From Pampus argenteus (Eukaryota > Chordata > Actinopteri > Scombriformes > Stromateidae): 64,000 nucleotides of DNA. Shown one piece after another: positions 49,395 to 62,025 of the stretch (its first letter is position 1; each line of letters opens with the position of its first letter). Made by a program: the position numbers and the translations under genes. The stretch is taken from assembly GCA_036937835.1 (NCBI GenBank), contig CM072879.1, forward strand, positions 11,272,001 through 11,336,000, read 5' to 3'. The notes beneath the pieces were generated by a model. The model saw only the letters and a program-made list of their open reading frames with translations. It did not search any database and was not told the DNA's origin.

Positions 49395-51560
49395 TTGGCC
49401 CATACAGTGTGCCTGTCATCTTCAGTCTAAAGCTGTTATCCTAGAAGAATTTTAAAGTCCATTCACATAAATGTGTACACATCTGTAAGTATGTGTGTGT
49501 TGCTTTTCCCTGCAGCACCCACCTACAGAACCCCCTGTGTATGTAGGCTTCATTGTTACCATGTGTGTCCTCAGCCTCCACAGGTCAGGTTATTTTTGGG
49601 AAGTGACCTCATGGACAGAAGTGTTGCTAATCTAGTTCCCTTTTTTTTCTTGTGATTTGAAGAATCAAATGTCAAAGTTAAACATCTGAAGGGCTTGTCA
49701 AGGCCTGAGTCACTGCAGACTGGGTTGTGTGTCAAATGTAGTAAGTGAGTCTTACACCACACTGCAACATACAGCTCTTGTGAAAACCACAGCCACCCAA
49801 GGTGATTCACTGATGAATTGATAATGAGTCACACACACACACACACACACTCCATCTGGTGACTTTCTGCCCTGATGAAGGGGTCTCTGAATTAGACGTC
49901 CACACACCTTCTCATACATGATGGCTACAATCAAGCTGTTGTGCATTTAGCCGTCATGGAAGCATCATAGCCATTCTCTGCTGTACATGACTCATTTGCT
50001 GCCAGTAGCTGTAGGAAAACAGCATTCTTTACATGTTAGTACAACTGAATCAATCCTCACTGGAAGATAAACAATGCATTTTAACAACAGTTGTGTAAGA
50101 GCTGTTTAAACCATAATTAGAGTTTTAATTAAAATTGAACCTGCTGAACTATTTCAGCTTTGCTCGCACTATTGACTGAGAGTTTACAGCTTGTGCTCGC
50201 CACTTGAAAACACAGCATGTGAACATTATAAATATATCACATCTCATCTCCAAAATTTAGAAAATGCATCCATCTTAATTTCAAAATTCTGGATAGATCG
50301 ACTCCTCCATGTAGCTTTCCATCAGAGCCCCTTTAACATTAAAATAATATTTCAAACAGCCAGTTTAATCTCTATCAGAGTATTATTGTCATAAATGGAG
50401 ATGATATTGTAGAAGCCTTTCAAATTCTTTGAGATTCGCTGAACAAACATTTAGTAGATCATTTCTTTTATGTACCATATTTATCTCTTCTGAAAATGTG
50501 TATTTTTGCTTGAATTATTTGTGACAATTATTAGCCAATACAAATTGATGCTCTTTTTTGGGGGACCCTCCCCTCTACCCTACCCCACACTGTCTAACAC
50601 CCTGCTGTGTGACAGCCATTGACAGCCATTAGCTTATTGATCAACCCAAAGGGGGGTCTATGGCACAGCTGCTTCTTTCAGGACCACCATGTCAGTCTCC
50701 CTAAATACCCATTCAGGATTTTTGCCTTGAAAAAGACAAGTTAAAATAAATCATTAATAATGGAGCAATTTAATTAGTTACATTTTTAATCAAATATAAA
50801 AAAGCTACCCTTTCGACAGACTGATTCATATACACACAAGAGACTTAAATAATTAATAATTTTATTGCAAGGATCTGTCTGTATAGTGGTATAGGGAAAT
50901 CTGCTAAAAAAACATTTCCTTTTTTTATTTCCTTAAATGAATATATTCAGGTTAGAAAAAAAAGAGGATTGATTGAGAAACAGATGATTTAGGAACTAAA
51001 CATAGGGATTACACAGAAAAAAACATCCGTAATGTTTTGTACATTCAGAGTATTTATTTACTATCCCTAAAAACCAGGCCTGCCAAAACCTCACCTCCAG
51101 AGGCTGGGCTGTAAATTTCTAGAAAGGTCTTGCAAGAACTTCATGGCTGCCTGAGTTAAAATCATGCAATCCATGACCACTAGATGGTAGACAGGAGGTC
51201 AGTAGTTTTCATCTACAACAGAGGAGACAGCTAGATGTGACCTGTGATCACACAGGGGCACAGATAGTAGAGGGGAAACTACAGTTGTTGCTGGTGTTAG
51301 TGAAAGTAACAGTGGAAAGAAAATATGAGACTAAGCAGTGGAGCGAATATAGATGTGTCTGAGTGCAAACCTTTTTCATTTCCAGACTGTTGGTTTTACT
51401 TCTGATAAGGAAAAGGAAGAACATGAAAAGACAGTCGACCTGTGGAAGTCAGAGAAAGAAGTGAGTGGGTATGTATGAGGCAATGAAGCAGTGAAGCAGG
51501 GGACTGGGCAGAGAGTGAAGGGGGGGAGTGGTTAGCCTTGCTGTTGCTGCTGGCGGACTG

Positions 51561-51568
51561 TATATAGA
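51561..51568 (+). promoter_or_regulatory. Probable TATA box of tinagl1
   Basis: TATATAGA lies about 30 bp before the inferred start of a spliced non-coding exon that ends in a consensus donor. No transcript evidence is available; the call rests on the spacing of TATA box, purine-rich leader and donor. Confidence 0.4.
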
Positions 51569-51589
51569 GAAGACCGAGGCTGACAGAGC

Positions 51590-51741
51590 AGATCCTGTGA
51601 GAGAGAGAGAGAGAGGGACAAGGGAGACTGACTTTTTACCAGAACACTCTCTACCTGTGAAGGACTTCCTTAGCAAGACATCAATACAGCTCTGCGGTTT
51701 TCTATCGGATTAAAAAACTCTGATTTCACTCTCCACACAAG
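51590..51741 (+). other. tinagl1: Probable non-coding first exon of tinagl1
   Basis: Leader sequence with a GA repeat, ending CACACAAG before donor GTAAAG at 51742. The next acceptor, TTTCACAG at 54321-54326, lies seven bases upstream of the tinagl1 start codon, so some upstream leader exon must exist. This is the best candidate; the 5' end is a guess. Confidence 0.45.
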
Positions 51742-54333
51742 GTAAAGGAACTTTTTTCTTTCTTCACTTTTCCCTCCTCTGCCAGATTCCAGGCAGGTGC
51801 AAGCTGAACGTCACAGTGTGGTATACACTTTTCCTCATGCTACTATAAATATCTCTCTCACTCCAGGGAAACTTTTGAGATCTTTCCAATTATATGTTTG
51901 CTGATCATCACATATTTTTTCAGCGATTATAACTAACACCTCTTTCTTTGAACTTTAAAGTCAAAGGTTAGTTAGTCAGATCCTTGCTGTTATGAAACAT
52001 TTACTTATTGGGTGTTGGATTGTAGGACACATTATTAACAAGATTATTAACAGATTTGAGAATATGAGTGGGAGAGTGGTGAGATATTTTTTTTCAAAAG
52101 GTTATTGAGTCCACTGAGTGTGTCGCTGCTCCACACTGTGTAGTTTACAGTGAGACTGATGGTGCACCAAGACCTAACCCCCTTCACTCACCTGTAGTGT
52201 TAGAAGCCTCATTACACACCTGTTACAACACAGAGTATTAGAAAATAGTTTCACTTTGGCCACACAGAGGTCTGGACATTGTTCAGACTAGACTATTATT
52301 TGTAATTTTGTAATTTGCACACATACAGTGAGATTCAGTTGAGTTTGTGGATGTGGTCCTGAAGCTGGGATGATATTGATTCCTCTGATACAACTTATGT
52401 GATGTGTGTGTGTGCGTGCGTGTGTGTGTGTGTACAGTATTTGTGTGTGTGAGTGGGTGTGAACCATGCTAAGGGTTCATCTGTCCCGTAGCTGCAGAGT
52501 GGGATCAGTAGCTTGATTATAGCTGTCTGCATTGATGGCCATATGGCATCTTCTGTGACACTCTGTAAACCTCTAAGGGCAAAACTAAAGGAGTGTGTTA
52601 TGTACTGAAAGGCTCCAATGTTATTCCTTATTTATCTGACCATATAAATCTGTTAGTGATGGTGTGGCTAACAAAATCAGATAATGTAGTAAAATTGTCA
52701 TTATCTAAGAGCTGCTGTACTGGGATAATAAGGATAATTTTTGGTATTAGCTACTTTACAAATGTTTTTTTTTTTTCTATATAAGGAAGCTAATGGTAAA
52801 GTACTGTCAGCAGCCAGCATTATGATCAGCACTTTTCTTTAACCTGACAGTTTGACCAGAAGGCCTCTGTAGCTCGTTTAACAGACTGGTGGGTGTTTTA
52901 TTGCACTGCTGCTCAGAGTCTGCCACAACAAAACAGTTGTGTAAGACCTGCCCATCCCATGCCACCATATGCTCGTGTGTGTGTCTCTTTCTGTGTGTCT
53001 TTGTGTGTGTGTGTGTTGCAACTAATGGTGCAGTCATGCAGAAAACAGCACAGCAAAGATCTTTTCTGGAGCCCCCTCTTTATGTACAGAGTGTCTATTG
53101 TGTCCTGAGATCTGATTGGATAATTGATAGATACTATTTATGTAAGCAGAAGGCCGACCCCACATAGCACCATTCTGTAACCTGAGACCAACAAACACAA
53201 ACATGACATGAAATGTTCCTTATCACAATGTTTCGCAGGTTCAGACACTGCTCAAAGTGTTCATCATCTAACATCCTGCCCTCATCTTCTCTGATTTGAT
53301 CCTAAATGCTCATTGCTTGGTTATTGATACCAGGGCCTGCAGCACAAGTTTGTTTGTATTCATTTCTTTGAGTGTGTTTTATAGGCATTTAAATTGTATG
53401 TATAGTTTCCCTTTGTCTGCCCTGTTAACATGCCCCAATATGGCATTTAGATAAACTTCATTGTCCCTGAGGTCAGTTATTACTGGATGTTGGCTGTGTC
53501 TGTTCACCCAGATAATTCCCGTGAGTGTGACAGATTAGCTTTGACAGCAGGACATTACTATATTTCGATGACTGCGATACCATCCTAATCTTGGATGATA
53601 GTGTCCCTCCCTCATATCCCTCTGAGAAAAAACTTAATTACAAGGCGATCATGGTACAGCTGCATCAATATGTCACTGCAATGCATGTATGAATAAAAAT
53701 AATACCAGCGTTTATGAAGAAAACAAACAAAAAAAAAAACCCCAAATACAGTAAAATGTGGGACCTACATGTACATGTGTGGAAATCCCAAGGAACCAGC
53801 CTTTCACCCTGAAGACCTGAAGTGACTCCATCATGAGTCATTCAACATTTAAAGACCCTCATGTTTCTATCATTGAACACTTGTTTTCCACTTCCTTGCT
53901 GAGTGTATTTTCATATTTAGCTGCTGTTTGTCTTGGCTGCTTGAGAGGAAAGTTGGGAAAAAAATAAGCAGATGATCTCCAAGGATCATGTGGGTTTCTG
54001 TTTGGACTATTTGCTGCCAGCTCTGCTTAAAGGTATCTTTTGTATGCGTGTGTACTACCAAGTGTATATGAGTATGTGTATGTATGTGAATTGGATTGTG
54101 TGGATGGTGTGTTGGCAGCAGTCATACCCCAATTATTCTGCTCACACTGTAACCTCTTCTTGAAGTGTAAAGTATTTGGAGTTGTCTCTTCTTTGGAAAA
54201 TGAGCCAGATTTCACAAACATTTTCATTCCATCATATAACTGTCTGTAAGAATAAGGATTACAGAATCACTACCTGTACTGTAAACATCTTACTTTATCC
54301 TATTCCCTGTCCTCTTCCTTTCACAGATTTATC

Positions 54334-54637
54334 ATGAACCTCTTCCTGTTGACTGTGACGGTGCTGCTCCTTGTGGTGGGAGAGGGAACTGCAGAAAGAA
54401 TCCTGTCAAGAAGGACCAAGAGGGAGCTTGCAGGTCCGCTCCATGTAGGCGGCATCAGGGATCCATATGGCTCGTACTGCCAGAAGAGAGGAGGCTGCTG
54501 CCCTGGCAGAGATGACCTTTGCACAGTGCCTTACCTGGACACCATCTGCTACTGTGACCTGTTCTGCAACCGCACTGTCTCTGACTGCTGCCCTGACTTC
54601 TGGAATCAATGTCTTGGCATAGAGCCGCCTTTCATTG
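54334..54637 (+). CDS. tinagl1: tinagl1 coding exon 1 (signal peptide, SMB-like domain)
   Basis: The exon encodes residues 1-101. The hydrophobic leader NLFLLTVTVLLLVVGEGTA is followed by the mature protein with ten or more cysteines. N-glycosylation sequon NRT lies in the block CYCDLFCNRTVSDCC. The exon body starts at 54327 with the last seven leader bases. Donor GTAAGT. Confidence 0.96.
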
Positions 54638-55497
54638 GTAAGTAAAGGTGCAGCACAAGTGTGTTTGTGTGTGCATTGGTGAGTTTTACAGAAGTGTGTG
54701 TGGGTGTGTTGTAGTTATTTAAGTCAGGCTCAACTCATTCAGAGCAGCTGAGAATCCCACTGGCAAGCTCTGTGCCGGGCCACAATGCAAAGCAGCATGA
54801 GACCTGAAAACATACTTATTTTCTTTCAACTTTACAATACAGAAACATGCTTACGATAAGGAAATGCACAAAAAGATTAGGGGGAATGTGATTTCAAATA
54901 TTAAAAACACTTTCCCCAATATCACAAAATAATCTGTTTATGGGGGAAAAAAAAACTTTACAGTCTCTGAATGTGCAAACCGGCCTTTTCATGGCACTCT
55001 ATGCTATAGATGACGTTCGATCAGTATTTGATCAGCTTCACATTGTGTATTGTGTACCTCAAAATGGATATAATGATTCCCCCAGAAGAGAAGGCTGAAA
55101 TGAAATAAGAATATGGCGTAATAATTAAAATAAAAGAACCTTTGCTGCAACAACAATACCCACACCATAACTGATAATGTTCGTACAGTCCCTAAGTGGA
55201 TAAATTCAGCTTTAGCTCAGTTTCTCCAACTAGTTGACTACATTCAGCCTCCCCACACAGCTTTAGTGCCACCCTCTCAGAGCAGAGCTGTAAAATGTGG
55301 CAGCGACAGCAGAGGCCTACCTGAGAAAAGTGCAGTGAACAGTAGGCTTCTTATTAACCCAGACAGAAGGAGGAGGGGTAGATAGAGGGATGAATGGAGG
55401 TCAGGAAAAAGAATGTGGGCTATGTGGAGGGAGGTGCAGGACAGGAGGTAGTGCTGTCCTTGCAGGTATGTGTTCCCTGGATGACAAGGTAGGGGGT

Positions 55498-55535
<38 letters not shown>

Positions 55536-56440
55536 CACTGTGTGCTTGTGAATACACATGCTCAAACACATATTTGACCACACAGTCTGGAGGAAAGCTA
55601 CGGCACTTCAAAGGGAAGGAGGTGAAAGATTTTTTACAATAGGTCCTTTCTCTTATCGCTGCCCTCCAGTTACAGATTGTTACAGTCCATAGCTCATGAT
55701 GCAATACTTTATTTAGCTAGACTTTACTCATTATATTAAGTCACTATATACACTCATCAGAACAAAAATTGTTAATTAATTGTTAATTGTTTTATATAAA
55801 ATATGTCACATCCACCCTTTACATGAAATCACCTACTGTACCATCAGTTCAACGTGTTTCCTCTGTATAAAACTCTTTTCTGTTAATGTGTAACTCCCTG
55901 CAGCTCTGCAGTAACTGACCTCTCGCCAGCCTCACATCAGAGGCCAGGAAACCTCCTCACACTGTAAATTCTCCGTCAGCTCATGCCATAAATTCCATAA
56001 GAAATTCACACTGACAGCACCTTGCAATGTAAGTTACTGTTGGTTGTAGATAAACGTCATGTCACAAAGTCAATATAGTTGTCGTAATCTAAAGCGAACG
56101 GGGTTCAAATTTCAAGTGCAATGAGTCAAATTCATTTAAAAGGAATATGCTATGGCTGCATCACTAGATTGTGTTAGTGGTTTATGACAATGACGAAGTG
56201 GAATTTACTCCACCACTGCAGCTAATAAAGGTAATAAAGGTTGATCATTTTTTGGTACTTAATTATGGACATAATGGACTGGCTGCTTTCGTGGCTCTCC
56301 ATCTTACTAGAGGTGGGGAGGTGGAGCTTAAGCTGGTTAAAGCATGACGAGAGTCCAGGAAGCCTGGGAAGGCAGGAAAGAAGCTAACGCCGCATTCCTA
56401 CACTGGATTACGGGAGCTCAGAACTCCTTAGACCTCACAT

Positions 56441-56476
<36 letters not shown>

Positions 56477-59400
56477 ACATGCATACACACATGTACACAC
56501 ACACTCTGAGTGTGGTTACTGAGGCCTGTATATATATAAGTGTACATCTCATTTGTTTCTCTCTATTTGAGGCTATTTTTTGTTTAGTCACATCAAATCC
56601 ATGTATACTAATTTGCCCCTCTTTGTCTCCTCTCAGGCACCTGTGAAAGAAATGGAAACAGGTTCTTTACTGGGCAGACATACAAAGAGAATTGCAATTT
56701 ATGGTATGTAAACCCTTCTTCCTTCCTCCATCTCTGTCTTTCAACCTCTTAAGCCTGAGCTTTCCCTTAAATGTCCCATCAAGTAGCTTTAAGGTAGAAA
56801 AGCTGTTTTTTTTTCCTTCACTGTGTGACTGTTTCATCTATAATGCTCTATTTGTTCTAACACTTCACTGAGGCTGTTTGATGCAAACACATGATGCTGC
56901 ATATCAGTGCGTGCACAACAATTTTAAAGTAGATGTCTTGTGTGGTACCACCAAGTCAGTTCAGTCAATTATTCTATAACATTCAGGACATACAGTAGCT
57001 TTATAACTCAGAATCAATAAATCAGAACAGGCATCAAATGTTAAGAAACATGACAAATTTAATCACAAGTGAAATAGATTTCCTCTTGAGCCTACTAGAG
57101 TCTACTACTTCTCTAATGTACGAACATAAACCTTGATATCATAATACACGGCTCAAGTATTCTTGCTTTGGCTCCTTAAGTAGATCTCCTTGACAAAATT
57201 GCATTATTTTTCCAGTCCATGGGTCCTGGTGGGTAGATTTACAAATAGCTCCTCACTTTATGACCCTGACATCATACTGAGTTTCTAAAAACAGTGTTTT
57301 AGATGAACTCTCTGTGACAGCAAAGTGTCTTTTATCTTCATCTGCACCCTGAGGGCAACAGAGTCAGCGTGGCTGTTGTCATTTTTTTGCCTGATATGGA
57401 TGGTAGTCAAAGCGACATAGAAGCTATCGAGACACTAGTGGAAAGAAGCAGAAGAGCTCAAATGAATGAAGGCAGGACGAAGAGGAACTGAATTCCTCAC
57501 CTGCTTGCTACTTCCTCCAAGTTCATGAGTGGGAACATGCACATTTGTAGACACGTTGGCTAATGTTGATTTAACATCTATTTGTAAATCTGTATTATAT
57601 TTATTTTAATACAGCAAGAACACGCTGAGGCTGTTTGTCATGACATGTCTCACCCAAACCACACTGACCCCACTGATCTCCACATCATCTAGTTTAAACC
57701 TCGCAGCTGTTCAACTCCGGTAGCTGTGCTCTGTCATTTTGATAAGCCTGAAGTACGCAGCTCAATTAAGTCTGACCCAAAGGGGCTGAGTGGTGCATAG
57801 ATATGCAAGAATGGAAGTCAGTCTGATTTGATAAATGGCAGGGCTAATGTTTCTTCTTAAGATAAGACTTAGTGATGGTTGAGCAAACACAAACTATGTG
57901 GTAAAAAATAGCCCAGTGTTTCAGGTCACTAGAAAATAGCATTTATGTGCTAACTCTCCCTTTCACTGCCAAACAAAGGAGTCTTATGCACATACACTCT
58001 CACATTTGCACGTTAAGGCAATACACACAGACACTTGAAAAATTGCATCACATCTTTGGCACAGAGCGACACACCCTTGCACACTCCCACACTCTTTTCA
58101 CTCAATTAATTTCCCAAATGTGCATCCTCCCGACTCTCAACTGTAACAATCAGGACTGCAGGGTGGAGGACAGGCTTCCGCTTTGAGACGACGGGCAGCT
58201 CTTCCTCATAAGTCTCTCTTTAACAGTTGTTGCACCCTCTTATCTGCCCCTCCTACATGTCTTAATTGATCGTCAGAAAAAAAAAAGCAACCAAATTTGC
58301 CAAGTATCACAAATATAATATAGCTTCTGGGCAGATTGTGTCAGCGCTAAACAGCATGGAAAACACAGCACAAAGTGAGCATAAAGTATGAAAACAACTC
58401 TTAGGTTTATTGTCGTGTGCATGTGTGTCAATATGTACCATACTATGTGCTGCAGTCTTTTGTTGTGTTAATGGTCTCTCCAGCTGAGGCCTTTTCCTCC
58501 TTCAGTTGTTGGCATCCTGATAACGTCTTATCTACTCTGAATGATCTGTAATATGGCGCCTCCTATTCGCACCAGCAATCTTACACAGCCCAAAGGAGCA
58601 ACTATCTCCCCTTTGATTTGGCTGCAGTTCAGCTTTGTCTGAACCTCACATTGGCCAGCAGCCAATGCTGCTATCTTGGGCATTTGATTTTTTTCTATGC
58701 AGTTTCTCAGACTGTATAGATCATATCATATCTGAACTAACACACAAACATGGCTCTGTTCCCACTGATCTGGCAGGATCTCATGTCATTCAGGTGTGTA
58801 TGTGTAGATATGTATGAAAGCATGTGTGTGTGTGTATGGTCTCAGAGGTGAAGAAGGTGTCTGCCTCTAATGGGGAGTGTGACGGAGAATGTGAAATATG
58901 GCTGCTCAGTGTCTTTGCAAACACTCATATTTCATTCTCAGTCACACTCTGTCCCACTGTGTCCATGTGTGTGTCATTATGCCTGTCCTGTGTGTGTGTG
59001 TGTCTGTTCTATTAATTTACTGTGTGAATTTATTGCTGTTTTTAAACCACTGGCACTGTGCTACATGCCCGTTTCCCTGCTGAAGTGAGAAAGAGGTGGG
59101 AGGTCATCATCTCTTTCCTCCAATCAAAGCCTTCATGGACACTCGCCAGATGGTCACTCGGTTCTGCTGGTGTATAAAGTGTGTGTGTGTGTGTGTGTGT
59201 TTGCCCCAACGTTGTATTCGCACATGTGTCTCAGACCCAGCAGCGAGGAGTGGAGTTTGAGAAATGATAGACATTCTCTAGTTTTAGTGTGACGAAAGGG
59301 GAATTTGGCCTCTTCATTATTGTGTGTGTGTGTGTTCAGCGATCTTCTTGGGCAGGTCCCCTTTTCTGTACACATGAAGTACAGTAAACTGAATGGGTGG

Positions 59401-61993
59401 CAGTTCATACATGCCTGTGTGGGAAACACCCCTCATACTTTTTCTCCTCCCAATGCACTCAATCATTATAAAATTCCCAAAACAGACATTGTGGTTGACT
59501 GTGTTCAATTATTTATAACGACTTTTTAAATGTTATTTATTCAAGTAGTCTTATTGAGATCAAGATTGTTTTTTCAACAACTTATAGTCAGATGACCATG
59601 AAACAAAAAACAAAAAAACAAAAACAAAAACAAAAAAAAAACACTGATAAAGCTTTAAAATCTCCTAAATGGGGATAAAAAAACTCTAGCATGAGGCCGG
59701 TTTACAATTCATTTGAAAGGTACATAGTATTTAAATCTAGTCCTGTCATGATAGACTTGTTGACATGTAGATTATTTAGTATTATCTTGCATTTGGATAC
59801 TGTGTTTGCAAAATATTGTAAAATAGGTTGTTTTTAATACTGGGTCTGATCATCTCGCATCATTTTTCTCTAGACAGATGCTTTTTGGAGTGAAATATTC
59901 TGAGAATGGTCAAAGTTTTTTCACATTTATGGGACTTAGGAAAGCAATTAATTACCTTTAAGTATAAGCGGTAGCTGAGCTAAAGCCATGTGTATGGTTC
60001 CTTATCAGTCAGTGTGATTTGTGTCTGCTTGGCTACACACACACACACACACACACAATCCTTTACAGTGAGTCATAAATTACAGAGAGTGTTTGCTATT
60101 TTTGAGCATCCAAAGTAAACATCTGAACTTTGTCATTAATATACTGCTCTCCTATCTTCCCTGTCATCTGTTTTAGCTGCTCTGCTTTCTCTGACTAAAA
60201 AAGGATTTGCGTTCGGCAGCCTTAATAAACTCACGTTCCCTTTAACTGCTCTTATTCTGTGTTTTCTACCTATTTCCCAGCATGTTCTCTCATTTAATTT
60301 CTTATTTGGAAATTCTCATCCCGGCATATTTGCTTTCCTCTGAGATGGCCTATGATTTCATTGACTATGACATGAATATTGCAATAAATGACGGCTCTAA
60401 CAGAAATGTTGTGTTGAAGTCAGTATCTGTTTCTTTCCTCTGTAGCACATGTGGGGTCACAGGACGCTGGGAGTGTGAGCAGAACGCCTGTCTGATGGAG
60501 CCTGACATGATCCATGCTGTCAACAGAGGAAACTACGGGTAAAAGACAAAATATGCACATTAACATACATTTGATGGTGATAAGAACTTTCCTACTCATG
60601 GTTACAAACATGTCTTCTTACTTCTTTTTCTCCGCCTGTTTTGTGTTATCAGGTGGAAGGCAGCTAACTACAGTCAGCTCTATGGCATGACTCTCGACGA
60701 GGGGATCCGCTACCGCCTGGGCACTCAGAGACCCTCTAGGACTATCATGAACATGAATGAGATGCAGGTACAGGATAGTTCTCTTCCAAAAACGGCAGAA
60801 ATACTGGACACACAAGTATAAATCAGTGTTGGTGAAGTGTCCTTAAGCAAGTCACTGAATCCTTGCCAGTTCCAGTGTTGTTGTTTTGTACCTGACCTCT
60901 GACATCCAACTGTTTTAAAAAGGGGTTAAGAGAGAAGAAATCTCCCTACAGGGACTTGTAGAATATCACATTACAATTCATGAATTTTCCCTTTAGAATT
61001 GAACTTAAGTAGCTTTAGAGTTAGAAAAACATGCAGAGAACATCACATTCATCACAATCCTCACATTCAGTGTCTCACTGAAGCTTTATTATGCTTCAAG
61101 CCCAAGATGTTTTGGTAAAGAAATATACCATATTCCATATTTCTTGTGCATAACATTGTACCTAACAGTGATGTAGAAGCGGTAATAAAATATTGTTTAA
61201 TCCTTTTAATGAAATCACTTCCTTTTAACTGGGCATGGTAAGAAAATGTATCAAACCTAATTTTCTGATGTTTCAACGTAGTTTTTTTATTTTTTCATTA
61301 TAGCGATCAAGGTCAATGTCTTATTGTTGTTTTCAACTTTTCAACAATTTTACAACTATGACATAATGAATAGATTTTTAAAAATGATCAATGAAAACAA
61401 CTATACTGTATGTGATGTAAATCAGTCAGAAGTGTGAGTGTGTGACCTGCAGGACAGAAATGTGGGTGTGTGCATAAGGCATGAAGCTTTATCTACAGGT
61501 GAGACTGTGGAGAAAATGTAAACGGCTACAGTCGTCATTGTTGTTGTGGCTTTTTTTATTTGAAACTTTGTTGGAGCTTGCGATGTTGTGATATGCAGGT
61601 TTATCAACCACTACGACAAGGGAGCACTGATCAAAAAGTTTTTCACCTAATAATGGTGGCCTGATGGCTTGCTATGGCGTCTCCATCTGGAACCTCAGCA
61701 CACTCTGATCCTCTCAGTCTTTGTTTACATTTCACCCAGACAGATTACATAAGACGGAACCAAAACATCAGACAGAGAAGATGGAGGCGATGGTGACTGC
61801 CTGGAGTCTACACCCCTTCCCCGCCCTCCTTCTTTTGCTTTATTCCCCCCCTCCCAACATTCCACGACTTCTTCAACTCTTTCTACCCAAAAAAACTCAC
61901 AACTCCTCCTTCTTCTCCTCCTTCTTCTTCTTCCACCCGCCGTTAGCATGTCGATACCTGTGCCAGGAACCAGATCAGAGCCCATTCATAAAC

Positions 61994-62025
<32 letters not shown>

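Larger units (their letters stand above)
40529..51560. other. Intergenic region between cfap300 and tinagl1
   Basis: About 11 kb with no gene I can support. Contents seen: a CTCF-like site (40713), a GA run (42847-42868), poly-T/A tracts, a probable transposon remnant (45715-45960), GATA/GGAT repeats near 46890, fish-type repeat fragments (48060-48410) and CA/GT microsatellites near 49370 and 49830. One signal-peptide-like 80-codon ORF (42929-43171, - strand) is discussed as a finding. Confidence 0.6.

Noticed and set aside
51177..51190. CTCF-like CCACTAGATGGTAG
   Set aside because: Only the left half of the motif fits; the GGGGGCGCT part is missing.
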